A stretch of 64,000 nucleotides of DNA from Acidobacteriota bacterium (GCA_003223135.1 QHXX01000022.1:1-64000); one strand, 5' to 3'; numbered from the stretch's first letter, positions 37,625 to 48,371 are shown. Numbers and translations are program-made. The notes: generated by a model not told the origin, from the letters alone.

Positions 37625-38919
37625 CGGCCTCTCGCCCGTCCTTTCGTCCGCCTGGAGCGGCGCGCCCCGCGGCGGCGCGCGCCTCCCCTTGTCCGTCCGG
37701 GCAAAACCGGCGCCTGCGCCCAGGACGCGAGCGCCTCGGGTCCGCCCCGCGGCGGCGCGTACGCCTGCACGGCCAGCCGCTGGACTTCCTTGAGAGGCAC
37801 TCCGGTTTTGAGGGCCACCCTGCGGCAGTCCTCGTACTCCGGCGTGGCCTGCACCACCTCGCCATTGTAAACGGAGACCTTCATCCGGATTGGTCCGTAC
37901 GGCGTCCGCGTCGTCTCGATGCGTCGCGCCAGCTCGATCCGCCCCATCGGCTGGTAGCGGAAGCCGATGGTGGTGGTTTCCCGGAAGATCACCGAGCTGA
38001 CGTCCTCCAGCTTGGGCTCGGGACAGATGACGGTCACCATGGTGCCGGGGCGGCTCTTCTTCATCTGGATCGGCGTATAGAACACCTCCAAAGCACCCGC
38101 GGCGAACAGGCGATCCATGAGGTGTCCGTAGAGCTGCGGGTTCATGTCGTCGATGGTCGTCTCGAGCACCAGCACCGTCTCCCGAAGCACCGCCTCGTCC
38201 AGCAGGTCGCCGTGGAGGACGCGCAACAGGTTCGGGTGGCTGTCGAACTGCTTCGTCCCGGCGCCGTAGCCGATGGCGCGCACGCGCATCGGCGGAAGGG
38301 GACCGAAATCGGCGGCGAGGGTCGCCGCCAGGGCGGCGCCGGTCGGGGTGACCAGCTCCCCCTCGACGTGCGTGGCGTAACACGGCTTCCCCTTCAGGAT
38401 CTCCGCCGTGGCCGGTCCGGGGACCGGAAACGTCCCGTGCTCCATCGTCACCATGCCGCGCCCGACGTGAAGAGGCGAGCAGACGACGCGCGGCCAGCCG
38501 AGTCGCTCCAGCCCGATCATCGCTCCGACGATGTCGACGATGGCATCGACGGCGCCGACCTCGTGCAGGTGGACCTTGTCCCTGGAGACGCGGTGCACGC
38601 GCGCCTCGGCCTCGACGAGGGTTTCGAAGGCGCTCATGGCGCGTCGGCGCACTTCGGACGACAGGCGGCTCGCCTGGACGATGCGGGCGATGTCTTTCAG
38701 GCGGCGCTCGGGCTGGCGCGCCGCGGTGAGCGCGACGTCGACCTTGGTCCCGGCCAGCCCGGAGCGGTTGACCCGCGCGGCGGACAGGGTGTACCCGGAC
38801 ACACGCAGCTTCTTGAGCTGCGAGCGCAAATGGGCCGGCTCGACCCCCAGGTCCACGAGGGCCCCGAGGAGCATGTCGCCGCTGATGCCGGAGAAGCAGT
38901 CGAGGTACAGTCCGCGCAT
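37621..38919 (-). CDS. larC: Nickel pincer cofactor biosynthesis protein LarC
   Basis: LYLDCFSGISGDMLLGALVDLG, KVHLHEVGAVDAIVDIVG, TTIDDMNPQLYGHLMDRLFAAGALEVFYTPIQMKKSRPG. Confidence 0.93.
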   Translation of the reverse strand: MRGLYLDCFSGISGDMLLGALVDLGVEPAHLRSQLKKLRVSGYTLSAARVNRSGLAGTKVDVALTAARQPERRLKDIARIVQASRLSSEVRRRAMSAFETLVEAEARVHRVSRDKVHLHEVGAVDAIVDIVGAMIGLERLGWPRVVCSPLHVGRGMVTMEHGTFPVPGPATAEILKGKPCYATHVEGELVTPTGAALAATLAADFGPLPPMRVRAIGYGAGTKQFDSHPNLLRVLHGDLLDEAVLRETVLVLETTIDDMNPQLYGHLMDRLFAAGALEVFYTPIQMKKSRPGTMVTVICPEPKLEDVSSVIFRETTTIGFRYQPMGRIELARRIETTRTPYGPIRMKVSVYNGEVVQATPEYEDCRRVALKTGVPLKEVQRLAVQAYAPPRGGPEALASWAQAPVLPGRTRGGARRRGARRSRRTKGRARGR

Positions 38920-38921
38920 CG

Positions 38922-39647
38922 TCAGGTCCCGAGAAGATCCGGCAGCACGCCTGCCGCCGGCCCCAAGATCAGTTCGTCGGCCAGGGGCGACAGCGGCGTC
39001 TCTTCGACGTTGATCTCGACCAGGTACGCGCCGTGCCGCTTGGCCAGCTCCGGAAGGGCCGCGGCAGGATACACCAGCGCCGAGGTCCCGATGGAGAGGA
39101 AAACTTTCGAGCGGCGGGCGGCCCCGGTCGCCTCCTGCATCGCCCCTTCGGGAAGGACCTCGCCGAACCACACGACGTCCGGGCGCAGGAGCGCTCCACA
39201 GGCGCAGCGCGGCGGGATCTCGGGCAGCGGCACACGCCGGTCCTCCCGGGACGTGCCTTCCTCGGTGCAGCGCACCCGGAACAGGTCGCCGTGGAGAAGG
39301 ATGACCCCGGCACTTCCGGCCGCGGCGTGGAGCCCGTCGACGTTCTGCGTGATTAGCCGGAAATCGGGATGGTTCCGCCCGAAGCTTGCCAGGGCGAGAT
39401 GCCCCGCGTTCGGCGCGCATCCGCTGACCTGCCGCCGACGCGCATCGTACCAGGCCCAGACCCGCCGCGGGTCGCGGGCGAACCCCTGCGGGGTCGCGAG
39501 GTCAAGGAGCGACTCGTTGTCCCAGAAACCGCCCGGGCTGCGGAAGGTCGGGACCCCCGACTCGGCCGAGATGCCGGCCCCGGTCAACGCCGCGACGCGG
39601 CGACCGCGCCCCAGCAGATCCCTGAGACGCGCCGAGATCGCGGCCAT
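38922..39647 (-). CDS. Sir2-family NAD-dependent deacylase
   Basis: ALTGAGISAESGVPTFRSPGGFW, LITQNVDGLHAAAGS, LHGDLFRVRC, VVWFGEVLPE. Confidence 0.92.
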   Translation of the reverse strand: MAAISARLRDLLGRGRRVAALTGAGISAESGVPTFRSPGGFWDNESLLDLATPQGFARDPRRVWAWYDARRRQVSGCAPNAGHLALASFGRNHPDFRLITQNVDGLHAAAGSAGVILLHGDLFRVRCTEEGTSREDRRVPLPEIPPRCACGALLRPDVVWFGEVLPEGAMQEATGAARRSKVFLSIGTSALVYPAAALPELAKRHGAYLVEINVEETPLSPLADELILGPAAGVLPDLLGT

Positions 39648-40121
39648 CCGTTTTCCCCCGCGCGGACGTGAGCGGCCATGCTAGCCGCCCCGTTCGAGAC
39701 GTGTCAAGAACTCGCGACACCGACTCGCTTCCGTCCGCGAGGCGGATCGCAGCGCATCGCGCCTCATGCTCGCTCGTGAGGTCTCTCGGCCGGCCATCTC
39801 GCGCTCATGGCGCGGCTCGAAATCGGCGCGCCGCGCTGCAGTCCGCCTTTCACCTCGGGCGTTCTCGAGTCGCGGCGCCGTGCCGTGCGTCGACGCGGGA
39901 CGCCCAAAGCGCGGGATGGGCAAGAGCGACCCTTGGGCCGACGGGAACGTGGGAGATGGCTCGGAAACGAGGCGCCGCGCCCTGCGCCCGCAGGGCCGTC
40001 CGAGACCGCGCGCCGTGGCCCCGCCGCGCGCGTTTTGCGCGGTGGGCGGCGCGTGGCGAGGCGAGGGGAGGCTTGCGCAGGGCAGGCGCCTCGAACCAGG
40101 GGTAGCTGGGCGCGCGGTGAT

Positions 40122-42302
40122 TCAGGAAGTCGCGACGAGGTCCTCGACTCGAACGGGCAGGCGCCGGACGCGCTTGCCGGTGGCGGCGAAGATCGCGTTG
40201 CACACGGCGGGGGCGATGACCGGGACGCCTGGCTCGCCCACGCCCGTCGGCGGTTGATCGCTGGGAACGATGTGCACCTCGACCTCGGGCATCTCGTCGA
40301 TGCGCAGCACCTCGTACTCGTCGAAGTTGGCCTGTTTGACGCGGCCCTTTTCGATGGTGATTCCTGATTTCAGCGCGGCGCTCAGCCCGAATACGATTCC
40401 GCCTTCCATCTGCGCCGCGATGATTCCGGGATGGATGGCGCGCCCGCAGTCCACGGCGCAGACAACGCGATGCACACGCAGGGCGCCGTCTTTGCCGATC
40501 GAGACCTCGGCGACCTGGGCGCAGTAGGTCCGGTACGAGAAGTGCGCGGCGATGCCTCGCGCCCGTCCCTTCGCCAGAGGCTTTCCCCAGCCGGCTCGTG
40601 TGGCCGCCAGGTCCACGACCGCCTTCAGTCGGGTGGTGTCCTGCACGAAAGTCTGGCCGGGGTAGGCGATCGTGCGTCCGCCGGACAGGAGCTCCTTGCG
40701 CAACGCCAGGGGGTCCCTGTGAGCGGCCGCGGCCAGCTCGTCGAGGAAGCTCTCCACGACGAAGGCGTTGAAGGAGCTTTCGACGGATCGCCACCAGCCG
40801 CGAGGCACGATCGACCTCGCGGCGGCATACTCCACGTGCACGTTCGGAACGGCGTACGGCAGGTCCCTGGCGCCGCCAATCTCATCCTCCTCGGGGTCGG
40901 AGGCGGTGGGCTCGTGGTAGGCCTTGATCGACGTCGACACGAGCCGGTGATGCCAGGAGGCGATGCGGCCCTTCACGTCGAGGCCTCCCTTGATCCGGTG
41001 AAACGAGGCGGGCCGGTAGAAGTCGTGCTGCAGGTCGTCGGCGCGGGACCACACTGTTTTCACCGGTGCGGTGACCGCCTTCGAGATCTCGACCGCCTCG
41101 ACGGCGTAATCGGGATTGATGCGCCGTCCGAAGCCGCCACCGAGGAGCGTGATGTTGAGCCGGACGGCGCCCGGGGGAAGGCCGGCGGCGCGGGCGATGT
41201 CCGCCAGCGCCCAGCTCGGCGTCTGCACCGGCGCCCAGACCTCGCAGCGGTCCTTCTGCCAGGATGCCGTCGCGTTCTGCGGCTCCATCGTGGCGTGCGC
41301 CTGGAAGGGAAGCTCGTAGACCGCCTCGAGTCGTTTCGCCGCCTTCTCGAGCGCCGCCGCGGCGTCTCCGTCGTCGCGCACGATCTTGCCGGGCTGCTGC
41401 GACAGCGTTTCGAACTGCGCCCGGAGGGTCTCGCTGCTCTCGGCGGCGCCGTCCCCTTCATCCCAGTCGACGCGAAGCGCGTCGCGGCCCTTGAGCGCGT
41501 TCCAGGTCGAGTCGGCCACCACGGCCACGCCGGTCGAGATGGGCACGACGGCACGGACGCCGGGCGAGGTCTTGGCGCTGTTGGCATCGAAGGGCTTTGC
41601 CTTGCCGCCGAAGACGGGAGAGCGCGCGACGGCGGCGTACAGCATCCCGGGCACCTTCACGTCGATGCCGTAGACGGCGCTGCCGTCGACTTTCGAAGGC
41701 GTGTCGGTGCGGGGCAGGCTCTTGCCGACGATGCGGAAGGACTTCGGGTCCTTGAGCGGCGCGTCCTGCGGCACCGGAAGAGCGGCGGCCTTCTCGACCA
41801 GATCGCCATAGCGGATGCGCCGGCCGGTTGGTGCGTGAACGACGGCGCCCCTCTCCGTCCGGCAGGCCGAGCGGTCGGCACCCCAGGTCTGCGCCGCGGC
41901 CGTCACGAGCATGGCGCGCGCCGCCGCTCCGGCCCTGCGCATCGGCTCGTACCTGGTGCGCACGCTCGAGCTTCCGCCGGTGTCCAGGTCGCCGAACCTC
42001 GGGTCGGCCCAGGCCTGCTCGACGCGCACACGCGACCAGTCGGCGTCCAGCTCCTCGGCGACGATCATCGGCAGCGAGGTGCGGACTCCCTGTCCCATCT
42101 CCGATTTGCTCGCCCAGATCGTCACGTCACCCCTGGCGTCGACCTGGAGAAACGCGTTGGGGGCGAAGAGCGCGCTCGGGCGCCCCCGCGGCCCGGTCGC
42201 ATTCATGGCGGCCGATAACCGGACACCCAGGACCAGTCCGGCACCGGCGGCCGGGACGATCCTGAGGAACTCGCGGCGACTGACGCTCGTCACCGGGCTC
42301 AT
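40122..42302 (-). CDS. Xanthine dehydrogenase-family molybdopterin-binding subunit (IorB-like) with Tat signal
   Basis: [77 protein letters not shown]. Confidence 0.92.
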   Translation of the reverse strand: MSPVTSVSRREFLRIVPAAGAGLVLGVRLSAAMNATGPRGRPSALFAPNAFLQVDARGDVTIWASKSEMGQGVRTSLPMIVAEELDADWSRVRVEQAWADPRFGDLDTGGSSSVRTRYEPMRRAGAAARAMLVTAAAQTWGADRSACRTERGAVVHAPTGRRIRYGDLVEKAAALPVPQDAPLKDPKSFRIVGKSLPRTDTPSKVDGSAVYGIDVKVPGMLYAAVARSPVFGGKAKPFDANSAKTSPGVRAVVPISTGVAVVADSTWNALKGRDALRVDWDEGDGAAESSETLRAQFETLSQQPGKIVRDDGDAAAALEKAAKRLEAVYELPFQAHATMEPQNATASWQKDRCEVWAPVQTPSWALADIARAAGLPPGAVRLNITLLGGGFGRRINPDYAVEAVEISKAVTAPVKTVWSRADDLQHDFYRPASFHRIKGGLDVKGRIASWHHRLVSTSIKAYHEPTASDPEEDEIGGARDLPYAVPNVHVEYAAARSIVPRGWWRSVESSFNAFVVESFLDELAAAAHRDPLALRKELLSGGRTIAYPGQTFVQDTTRLKAVVDLAATRAGWGKPLAKGRARGIAAHFSYRTYCAQVAEVSIGKDGALRVHRVVCAVDCGRAIHPGIIAAQMEGGIVFGLSAALKSGITIEKGRVKQANFDEYEVLRIDEMPEVEVHIVPSDQPPTGVGEPGVPVIAPAVCNAIFAATGKRVRRLPVRVEDLVATS

Positions 42303-42763
42303 CGGGGGCCACCCGTCGCGGCGCGGCGCACCGCCCGGCGAATGCGCTGGTAGGTGCCGCAGCGGCAGATGTGTCCGCCCAATGCCGCGTCGATGTCGTC
42401 GTCCGTGGGCTTCGGCTTCACGGCGATGAGCGCAGCGGCGGTCATGATCATCCCCGACTGGCAGTAGCCGCACTGGGGCACGTCCTCGGCGATCCAAGCC
42501 TTCTGCAGCGGGTGGCCGCGGTCCGCGGACAACCCCTCGATCGTGGTGATGGTCTTCCCGGCGGCCTCGGAAATCGGCGTCACGCAGGAACGGATCGCCT
42601 GGCCATCCAGGTGAATGGTGCAGGCGCCGCAGAGCGAGGCGCCGCACCCGAACTTCGTTCCGGTGAGCCCGAGGGTGTCACGGAGAAACCAGAGAATCGG
42701 TGTGGCCGGGTCTGCCTCCGCGGTGACTTGCTTGCCGTTGACCGTCAGCGTGAATGACGCCAT
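42299..42763 (-). CDS. (2Fe-2S)-binding small subunit (IorA-like)
   Basis: [20 protein letters not shown] and [15 protein letters not shown]...[16 protein letters not shown]. Confidence 0.94.
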   Translation of the reverse strand: MASFTLTVNGKQVTAEADPATPILWFLRDTLGLTGTKFGCGASLCGACTIHLDGQAIRSCVTPISEAAGKTITTIEGLSADRGHPLQKAWIAEDVPQCGYCQSGMIMTAAALIAVKPKPTDDDIDAALGGHICRCGTYQRIRRAVRRAATGGPR

Positions 42764-42853
42764 CGGAGCCTCCTGTCGATCCGACTCATGCCTTGCGGAT
42801 TCACCTCCGGGTCCTGACTGCGGCAGGCGACCAACATTGTATCAGGAGTGTGG

Positions 42854-42883
42854 TTGACACCCTCGAGGGCCCTTGCGTATAGT
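42854..42883 (+). promoter_or_regulatory. Sigma-70-like promoter upstream of the permease
   Basis: TTGACA - 18 bp - TATAGT. Confidence 0.65.
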
Positions 42884-42933
42884 GCGGCGGCTTCCGGGTT
42901 CCAGGCACAACACACACGCGGAGCGCGCCGGGA

Positions 42934-44615
42934 ATGAAGCTTCGTGCCCTGTTCCGGACGAAGAGCGTCGATCGGATCACGCGCGAATCCGAGACGGTCG
43001 TCGAGCACACCCTGAAGCGCACCCTCACATCGTTCGACCTGACGATGCTCGGCATCGGCGCCATCATCGGCACCGGGATTTTCGCCGCGATCGGCACGGC
43101 GACCGCCGGCAACGCCGACCGGCCCGGGGCCGGGCCCGCGATCATCCTGTCGTTCGCCTTGACGGCCGTGGCCTGCATCTTCTCGGCCCTCTGCTACGCG
43201 GAGTTCGCGGCGATGATCCCGATCTCCGGCAGCGCGTACACCTACGCCTACGCGACGCTCGGCGAGATGGTGGCCTGGATCATCGGCTGGGACCTGATCA
43301 TCGAGTACGCCGTCGGCAATATCGCCGTCGCCATCTCCTGGGCGGCGCACTTCAACGACGTGCTCGAGCACGCTTTCGGCCTTCGCCTGCCGGGCTGGCT
43401 CACCATGGACTACGAGACGGCCACCCGGACCCCCGGGGTCATCGACTCCGCGCCTCACCTGTTGGGCTTTCCCATCGTCATGAACCTCGCGGCCGTGGCC
43501 ATCGTCGCGCTGGTGACCTGGGTACTCGTCATCGGAGTGGGGTGCAGGCGGGTGCGGCGCTGATTTTCTTCTCGTACATCGGCTTCGACGCGGTGTCCAC
43601 GGCCGCGGAGGAGACCCGCAATCCGAAGCGCGACATCCCGATCGGAATCATCGGATCGCTGCTCATCTGCACGGTGATCTATGTCGCGGTCGCGGCCGTG
43701 CTGATCGGCATCATGCCCTGGACCGAGCTGGGCGTCGCCGATCCGCTGCCGAAGGCACTGGCGTTCATCCATCTCGATCGGGCGGCCGGTATCGTGTCGT
43801 TCGGCGCGGTCGTAGCGTTCACCGCGGTTCTCCTGGTCTTCCAGCTCGGGCAACCGCGCATCTTCTTCTCCATGTCGCGGGACGGCCTCTTGCCGAAAAT
43901 CTTCGCCGCCGTCCACCCGCAGTACCGGACGCCGCACGTCACCACCATCTGGACCGGCGTCTTCGTCGCCTTCTTCGCCCTGTTCTCGCCCCTCGACAAG
44001 ATCGTGGAGCTGACGAACATCGGCACTCTGTTCGCCTTCGTGCTGGTCTGCATGGGGGTGATGATCCTGCGGCACAGGGATCCGCACCGCCCCCGCCCCT
44101 TCAAGACTCCCTGGATCCCGCTCCTGCCGATCTGGCTGGTGATCCTGTGGTACCTGCCGCGCGAGATCCTGCACGAGGATTGGGGAAAGCGCTTCGAGCA
44201 CACGGTGGTCCTGCTCCTGTCGGCGGCGGGAGTGCTATTTTCGATCATCGGTATCTATGCCTGGCTCAAGCGGCGTAGAGTCCCCGAGATCGTGAAGACG
44301 GAGTTCGCCCTGGCCGGCATCGGCTCGTGCGTCTGGCTGATGGCCGGACTGCCGGCGCTTACCTGGTGGCGGTTTGCGGGGTGGCTCGCGATCGGCCTGA
44401 CGATCTACGCGTTGTATGGCTCCCGCCACAGCCGGATGGCCGACCGCGTGGTGCAGCTGCCCGCCCATCTCAATGCGGTGACGCCCGGCGCCGTCGTGAT
44501 GGCCGGGGTCGTGTGGTGGGCCGCGCCCCACCCCTACAGTCTGATCGTGCCGATCCTGATCCTACTCGGGCTCTCGTTCTATGCCTTCTACGCCACACAG
44601 CGCCGGAACGCCTGA
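42934..44615 (+). CDS. APC/CAT-family amino acid permease, frame disrupted near 43545
   Basis: LTSFDLTMLGIGAIIGTGIFAAIGTAT in frame 1; QAGAALIFFSYIGFDAVSTAAEETRNPKRDIPIGIIGSLLICT in another frame. Confidence 0.85.
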
Positions 44616-45972
44616 ATCGGGCCCGGCCCGTCGCCGCAGGTCGTCCCGCGGCGTCCTGAGGAAAGCACTCCTCTGTTCGGTCGCCATCGCCGGCGTGACG
44701 CCGACACTCCTCGCCGAGGCTCCACCCGCCAAAAAGCAGGAAGCCCCGCCGAGAGTCTCCGCCCTGCGCTGCGGCCGCCTGCTCGACGTGCGCACGGGGA
44801 CCCTGCGGGAAGGGGCGATCGTCGTGGTGCGCGGCGATCGCATCGAGGAGGTCCTCGAGCGTGGCGCAAAACTTCCGGAGGGGGTGTCGCTCATCGATCT
44901 GTCGGCCTTCACGGTCCTGCCGGGCCTCGTCGATGCCCACACGCACACCTTTCTGCAGCCGGGCGACTACGACGTGCAGCTCTTGAAGCAGTCGCTGCCT
45001 CGCAGGACTCTGCAGGCGGCGGCCCAGGCGCGCGCGCTGCTTGTGGCCGGATTCACGACAATCCGCGACCTGGAGACGGAGGGGGCGATGTTCGGAGACG
45101 CGGACCTGCGCGACGCCATCGCCGACGGTCTGGTGGCAGGCCCGCGGATGCAGGTGGCGACGCGGGCGATCTCGACGACGGGGAATTACGCCCTTCTGGG
45201 GTACGCGCACGAAGTGGCGGTGCCGAAAGGCGTGCAAATCGCCGACGGACCGTGGGAGATCCGCAAGGCCGTGCGCGAGCAGATCGAGAACGGCGCCGAC
45301 TGGATCAAGTTCTACGGCGACTATCGCACATTCCTCCCGACCGGGGAAATTCTCGACCTGCGCGTCACCATGACCCAGGAGGAGATGGACGCACTGGTGG
45401 ACGAGGCGGCGCGCCGGCACCGCCCGGCGGCGGCGCACTGTTACGGCAACGACGCGGCGCGTGCGGCGATCAGGGCCGGCGTCCGCTCCGTGGAGCATGG
45501 CCTGTTCCTGGACGAGACGACCTTCAAGATGATGCTCGACAAGGGTGTGTACTACTGCCCGACTCTGACCGCCTACCGCACCTCCTACGACGCGACGCCG
45601 ACCCCCGCCTGGAAGAAAGTCGTCGACGCCCACCGCGACGCGTTCCAGCGGGCTCTCAGGATGAAGCTGAAGATTGCCTCGGGGAGCGACGCCGGCGACT
45701 TCCCTCCCGAAAACGCCGCGAGGGAGCTCGAGCTGATGGTGGACTATGGCCTGCCGCCCCTCAAGGCGATCCAGGCGGCGACCCTGGTCGACGCGGAGCT
45801 CCTCGGCTGGCAGGACCGGATCGGCGCCGTCGAGCCCGGCAAGATGGCCGACCTCATCGCCGTGGAAGGAAACCCCGTCCAGGACATCTCCGCCCTGCGC
45901 AGGGTCCGGTTCGTCATGAAGGGCGGTGAAGCCTTCCTGTCGCCGCCCGCCGTTACGAATTCGTCATTCTGA
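44581..45972 (+). CDS. Secreted amidohydrolase-family protein
   Basis: VLPGLVDAHTHTFLQPGDY, AAAHCYGNDAARAAI, IASGSDAGDFPPE, GKMADLIAVEGNPVQDI. Confidence 0.9.
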   Translation: MPSTPHSAGTPESGPARRRRSSRGVLRKALLCSVAIAGVTPTLLAEAPPAKKQEAPPRVSALRCGRLLDVRTGTLREGAIVVVRGDRIEEVLERGAKLPEGVSLIDLSAFTVLPGLVDAHTHTFLQPGDYDVQLLKQSLPRRTLQAAAQARALLVAGFTTIRDLETEGAMFGDADLRDAIADGLVAGPRMQVATRAISTTGNYALLGYAHEVAVPKGVQIADGPWEIRKAVREQIENGADWIKFYGDYRTFLPTGEILDLRVTMTQEEMDALVDEAARRHRPAAAHCYGNDAARAAIRAGVRSVEHGLFLDETTFKMMLDKGVYYCPTLTAYRTSYDATPTPAWKKVVDAHRDAFQRALRMKLKIASGSDAGDFPPENAARELELMVDYGLPPLKAIQAATLVDAELLGWQDRIGAVEPGKMADLIAVEGNPVQDISALRRVRFVMKGGEAFLSPPAVTNSSF

Positions 45973-46190
45973 GCTCGGGCCCGCAGGGCCCGTCCGACCT
46001 GCGTCCTGTTTTTTCCTGACCTATAATTCACGGCGGCCCACGACGGACGACTCGAGGGATCTGTTTGGCCAACCACACCCTGCCCGTGCAAGAGCAGCTC
46101 CTGAACCTTCAAGCGGTAGGCCGCCCGTCTTGGCAACATGAGCCGCCGGCACGACATCTGGATGACTGAACGGGCGGCCTGGGAATCGGC

Positions 46191-48371
46191 ATGCGTTTTT
46201 TCGACCGAGTCGCGCTGACGCTCCTGACCCGGGGACTGACGATTCTTCTCGGGCTCGTGGGAAGCATCGTCACCGCGCGCTGGCTCGGGCCCGAGGGCCG
46301 GGGGATCCTGGCGATCGTCTCGGTCGTGACCGGTCTCGCCCTGCAGTTCGGGAGCCTCGGCCTGCACAGCGGGAACGCCTATTTCGTGGCGCAGGATCCT
46401 CGACTCGCCCGCGGAGTCCTCGGGAACGCCTCGGTCCTGAGCCTGGCGCTCGGCACGGGCGCGGGGATCGCGGCGATCGCCACCTTCCTGGCCGAGCCGC
46501 GCTGGTTCGCCGGCGTTCCCCTCGTTCTTGTGGTCGTGGCGGCGGCGACGCTGCCGTTCCATTTCTTGAATCTCTTCCTGCAGAACGCCCTCCTCGGAAT
46601 GCACGAGGTGAAGGCCTTCAATGCCTTCGAGGCGGCGGGGAAGGTCCTCACCTTCGCGGCGCTCGTGGTCTATCTGGTCGTCTTCGACGGCGGCCCGGAG
46701 GGGACGGTTGTCCTCTTCTCCTCCTTCGCCGTCATTTCGGCCCTCGCCGCGGTCCTGTACTGCCGGCGCCGGGTCCCCTTCCGGTTCTCTTTCGATCGGG
46801 CCCTGTTCGCGCGCATGATCCCGTTTGGCCTGAAGTCCTACATGTCATGCCTTCTGGCGTACCTGGTGATCCGCTCCGACATGCTGCTCGTGAACTATTT
46901 TCTCGGGACCGCCGCGGCCGGCGTCTACTCGATCGCGGCCCAGGTCGCCGACAACCTTCTGCTCATCCCCGCGACCATCGGATTGATCCTGCTCCCTCGG
47001 ATCGCCTCGGAGGCGCCGCGCAACCAATCGGCGGTCACGGCGCGCGTCACCCGCCACGCCGCCCTCGTCATGACCGTGCTGTGCGCCACTGCCTGGTTCC
47101 TGGCGGGGCCGGTGATCTCCCTGCTCTACGGGCCCGGATTCCGCGAGGCGATTCCGGCGACCCGCTGGCTTCTTCCGGGGATCTGGGCTCTCGGGATGAA
47201 CAGCATCCTGATGCAGCACTTCGGAGGACAGGGGATGCCCCTCGTGACGATCACGGCGCCGCTCGTGGGCGCCGTGCTCAACCTGTCGCTCAACGCCTTT
47301 GTCGTCCCCCGCTTCGGCATCGTGGGAGCGGCCGTCACCAGCAGCGTCGCCTACTCGATGATGCTTCTCCTGAGCCTTGGCGCCTTCCTTCGGGGAGGCG
47401 GAGTGCGCCTGTGGGACAGCCTGGTTCTCGCGCCCGAGGAGCTTCACGGGATTTTCGGGATGCGCATCTGGGGGGGAGGTGCCGCGGAGGCATCACGAAG
47501 GGTCGGCGGAACTCCGGGCGACACCGGTTCGCACGATCGCGACATCAAGCGGCGCACGGCCGCGCACTGGTCGGACAGCCCGATCGGGACGCGCACCGCG
47601 GGATTCGATCCGAAGCACCGGGAGTTCACCAGGGAGTGGTTCGAGGAGCACGCCCGCTTCCGCTTCGTCGATTACGGCCCGTGGATGCGCGACGTGGCGG
47701 GATTCGAAAGGCACCGGGGCGATCGGATGCTCGAGGTCGGCTGCGGGATGGGGACGGACCTGCTCGAGTTCGCTCGAGGAGGAGCGCGGGTCGCCGGCCT
47801 CGATCTCACGAAGCGGCACCTCGACCTGGCGCTCCGCCGCTTCGCGCTCTTCGGTGAGACGGGGGGGTTCTACCTGGGCGATGCGGAGAACCTGCCGTTC
47901 CGCGACAGGAGCTTCGATTTCGTCTACTCCAACGGCGTGCTGCATCACACGCCCGACACGGCGAGGTCGATCAGGGAGATCCATCGCGTCCTGAAGCCGG
48001 GCGGGACGACGACCATCCTGCTCTATCACCGGAACTCCCTCCACTACCGCTTCCAGATCTGCGGCCTGTTCGCGGCGCGGGAAATTCTCTACCGGGTCGC
48101 GGCGAAGTTGCGCGGGCGCAGCGTCCGCATCCTGGACTTCCGCCTGCGCGATCACCTGACGCGGATGACCGACGGCGAGACCAACCCGCTCACGAAGGTC
48201 TTCTCCGTGGCCGAGTGCCGCGATCTCTGTCGCGGCTTCCGGGAGGTCCGGGCGCGCGTCGTCCACCTGAACCGCCAGGACGTCTTCTTCCTGAAATGGC
48301 TGCCGGCCTCGATTCTCCCCGCCCTGGCGCGCCGCTGGGGCTGGTATGTGGTGATCGAGGGAACCAAGTGA
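46191..48371 (+). CDS. Polysaccharide flippase (Wzx-like) fused in frame to SAM methyltransferase
   Basis: N-terminus RGLTILLGLVGSIVTARWLGPEGRGILAIVSVVTG with many TM segments; C-terminus MLEVGCGMGTDLLEFARGGARVAGLDLTKRHL. Confidence 0.8.
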   Translation: MRFFDRVALTLLTRGLTILLGLVGSIVTARWLGPEGRGILAIVSVVTGLALQFGSLGLHSGNAYFVAQDPRLARGVLGNASVLSLALGTGAGIAAIATFLAEPRWFAGVPLVLVVVAAATLPFHFLNLFLQNALLGMHEVKAFNAFEAAGKVLTFAALVVYLVVFDGGPEGTVVLFSSFAVISALAAVLYCRRRVPFRFSFDRALFARMIPFGLKSYMSCLLAYLVIRSDMLLVNYFLGTAAAGVYSIAAQVADNLLLIPATIGLILLPRIASEAPRNQSAVTARVTRHAALVMTVLCATAWFLAGPVISLLYGPGFREAIPATRWLLPGIWALGMNSILMQHFGGQGMPLVTITAPLVGAVLNLSLNAFVVPRFGIVGAAVTSSVAYSMMLLLSLGAFLRGGGVRLWDSLVLAPEELHGIFGMRIWGGGAAEASRRVGGTPGDTGSHDRDIKRRTAAHWSDSPIGTRTAGFDPKHREFTREWFEEHARFRFVDYGPWMRDVAGFERHRGDRMLEVGCGMGTDLLEFARGGARVAGLDLTKRHLDLALRRFALFGETGGFYLGDAENLPFRDRSFDFVYSNGVLHHTPDTARSIREIHRVLKPGGTTTILLYHRNSLHYRFQICGLFAAREILYRVAAKLRGRSVRILDFRLRDHLTRMTDGETNPLTKVFSVAECRDLCRGFREVRARVVHLNRQDVFFLKWLPASILPALARRWGWYVVIEGTK

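Noticed and set aside
40431-42218. 595-aa plus-strand ORF across the molybdopterin subunit
   Set aside because: Shadow ORF in GC-rich sequence; no family motifs
45976-46014. CGGGCCC-GCA-GGGCCCG hairpin with later T-run as a terminator for the amidohydrolase
   Set aside because: T-run starts about 16 nt after the stem, so it is not a convincing intrinsic terminator
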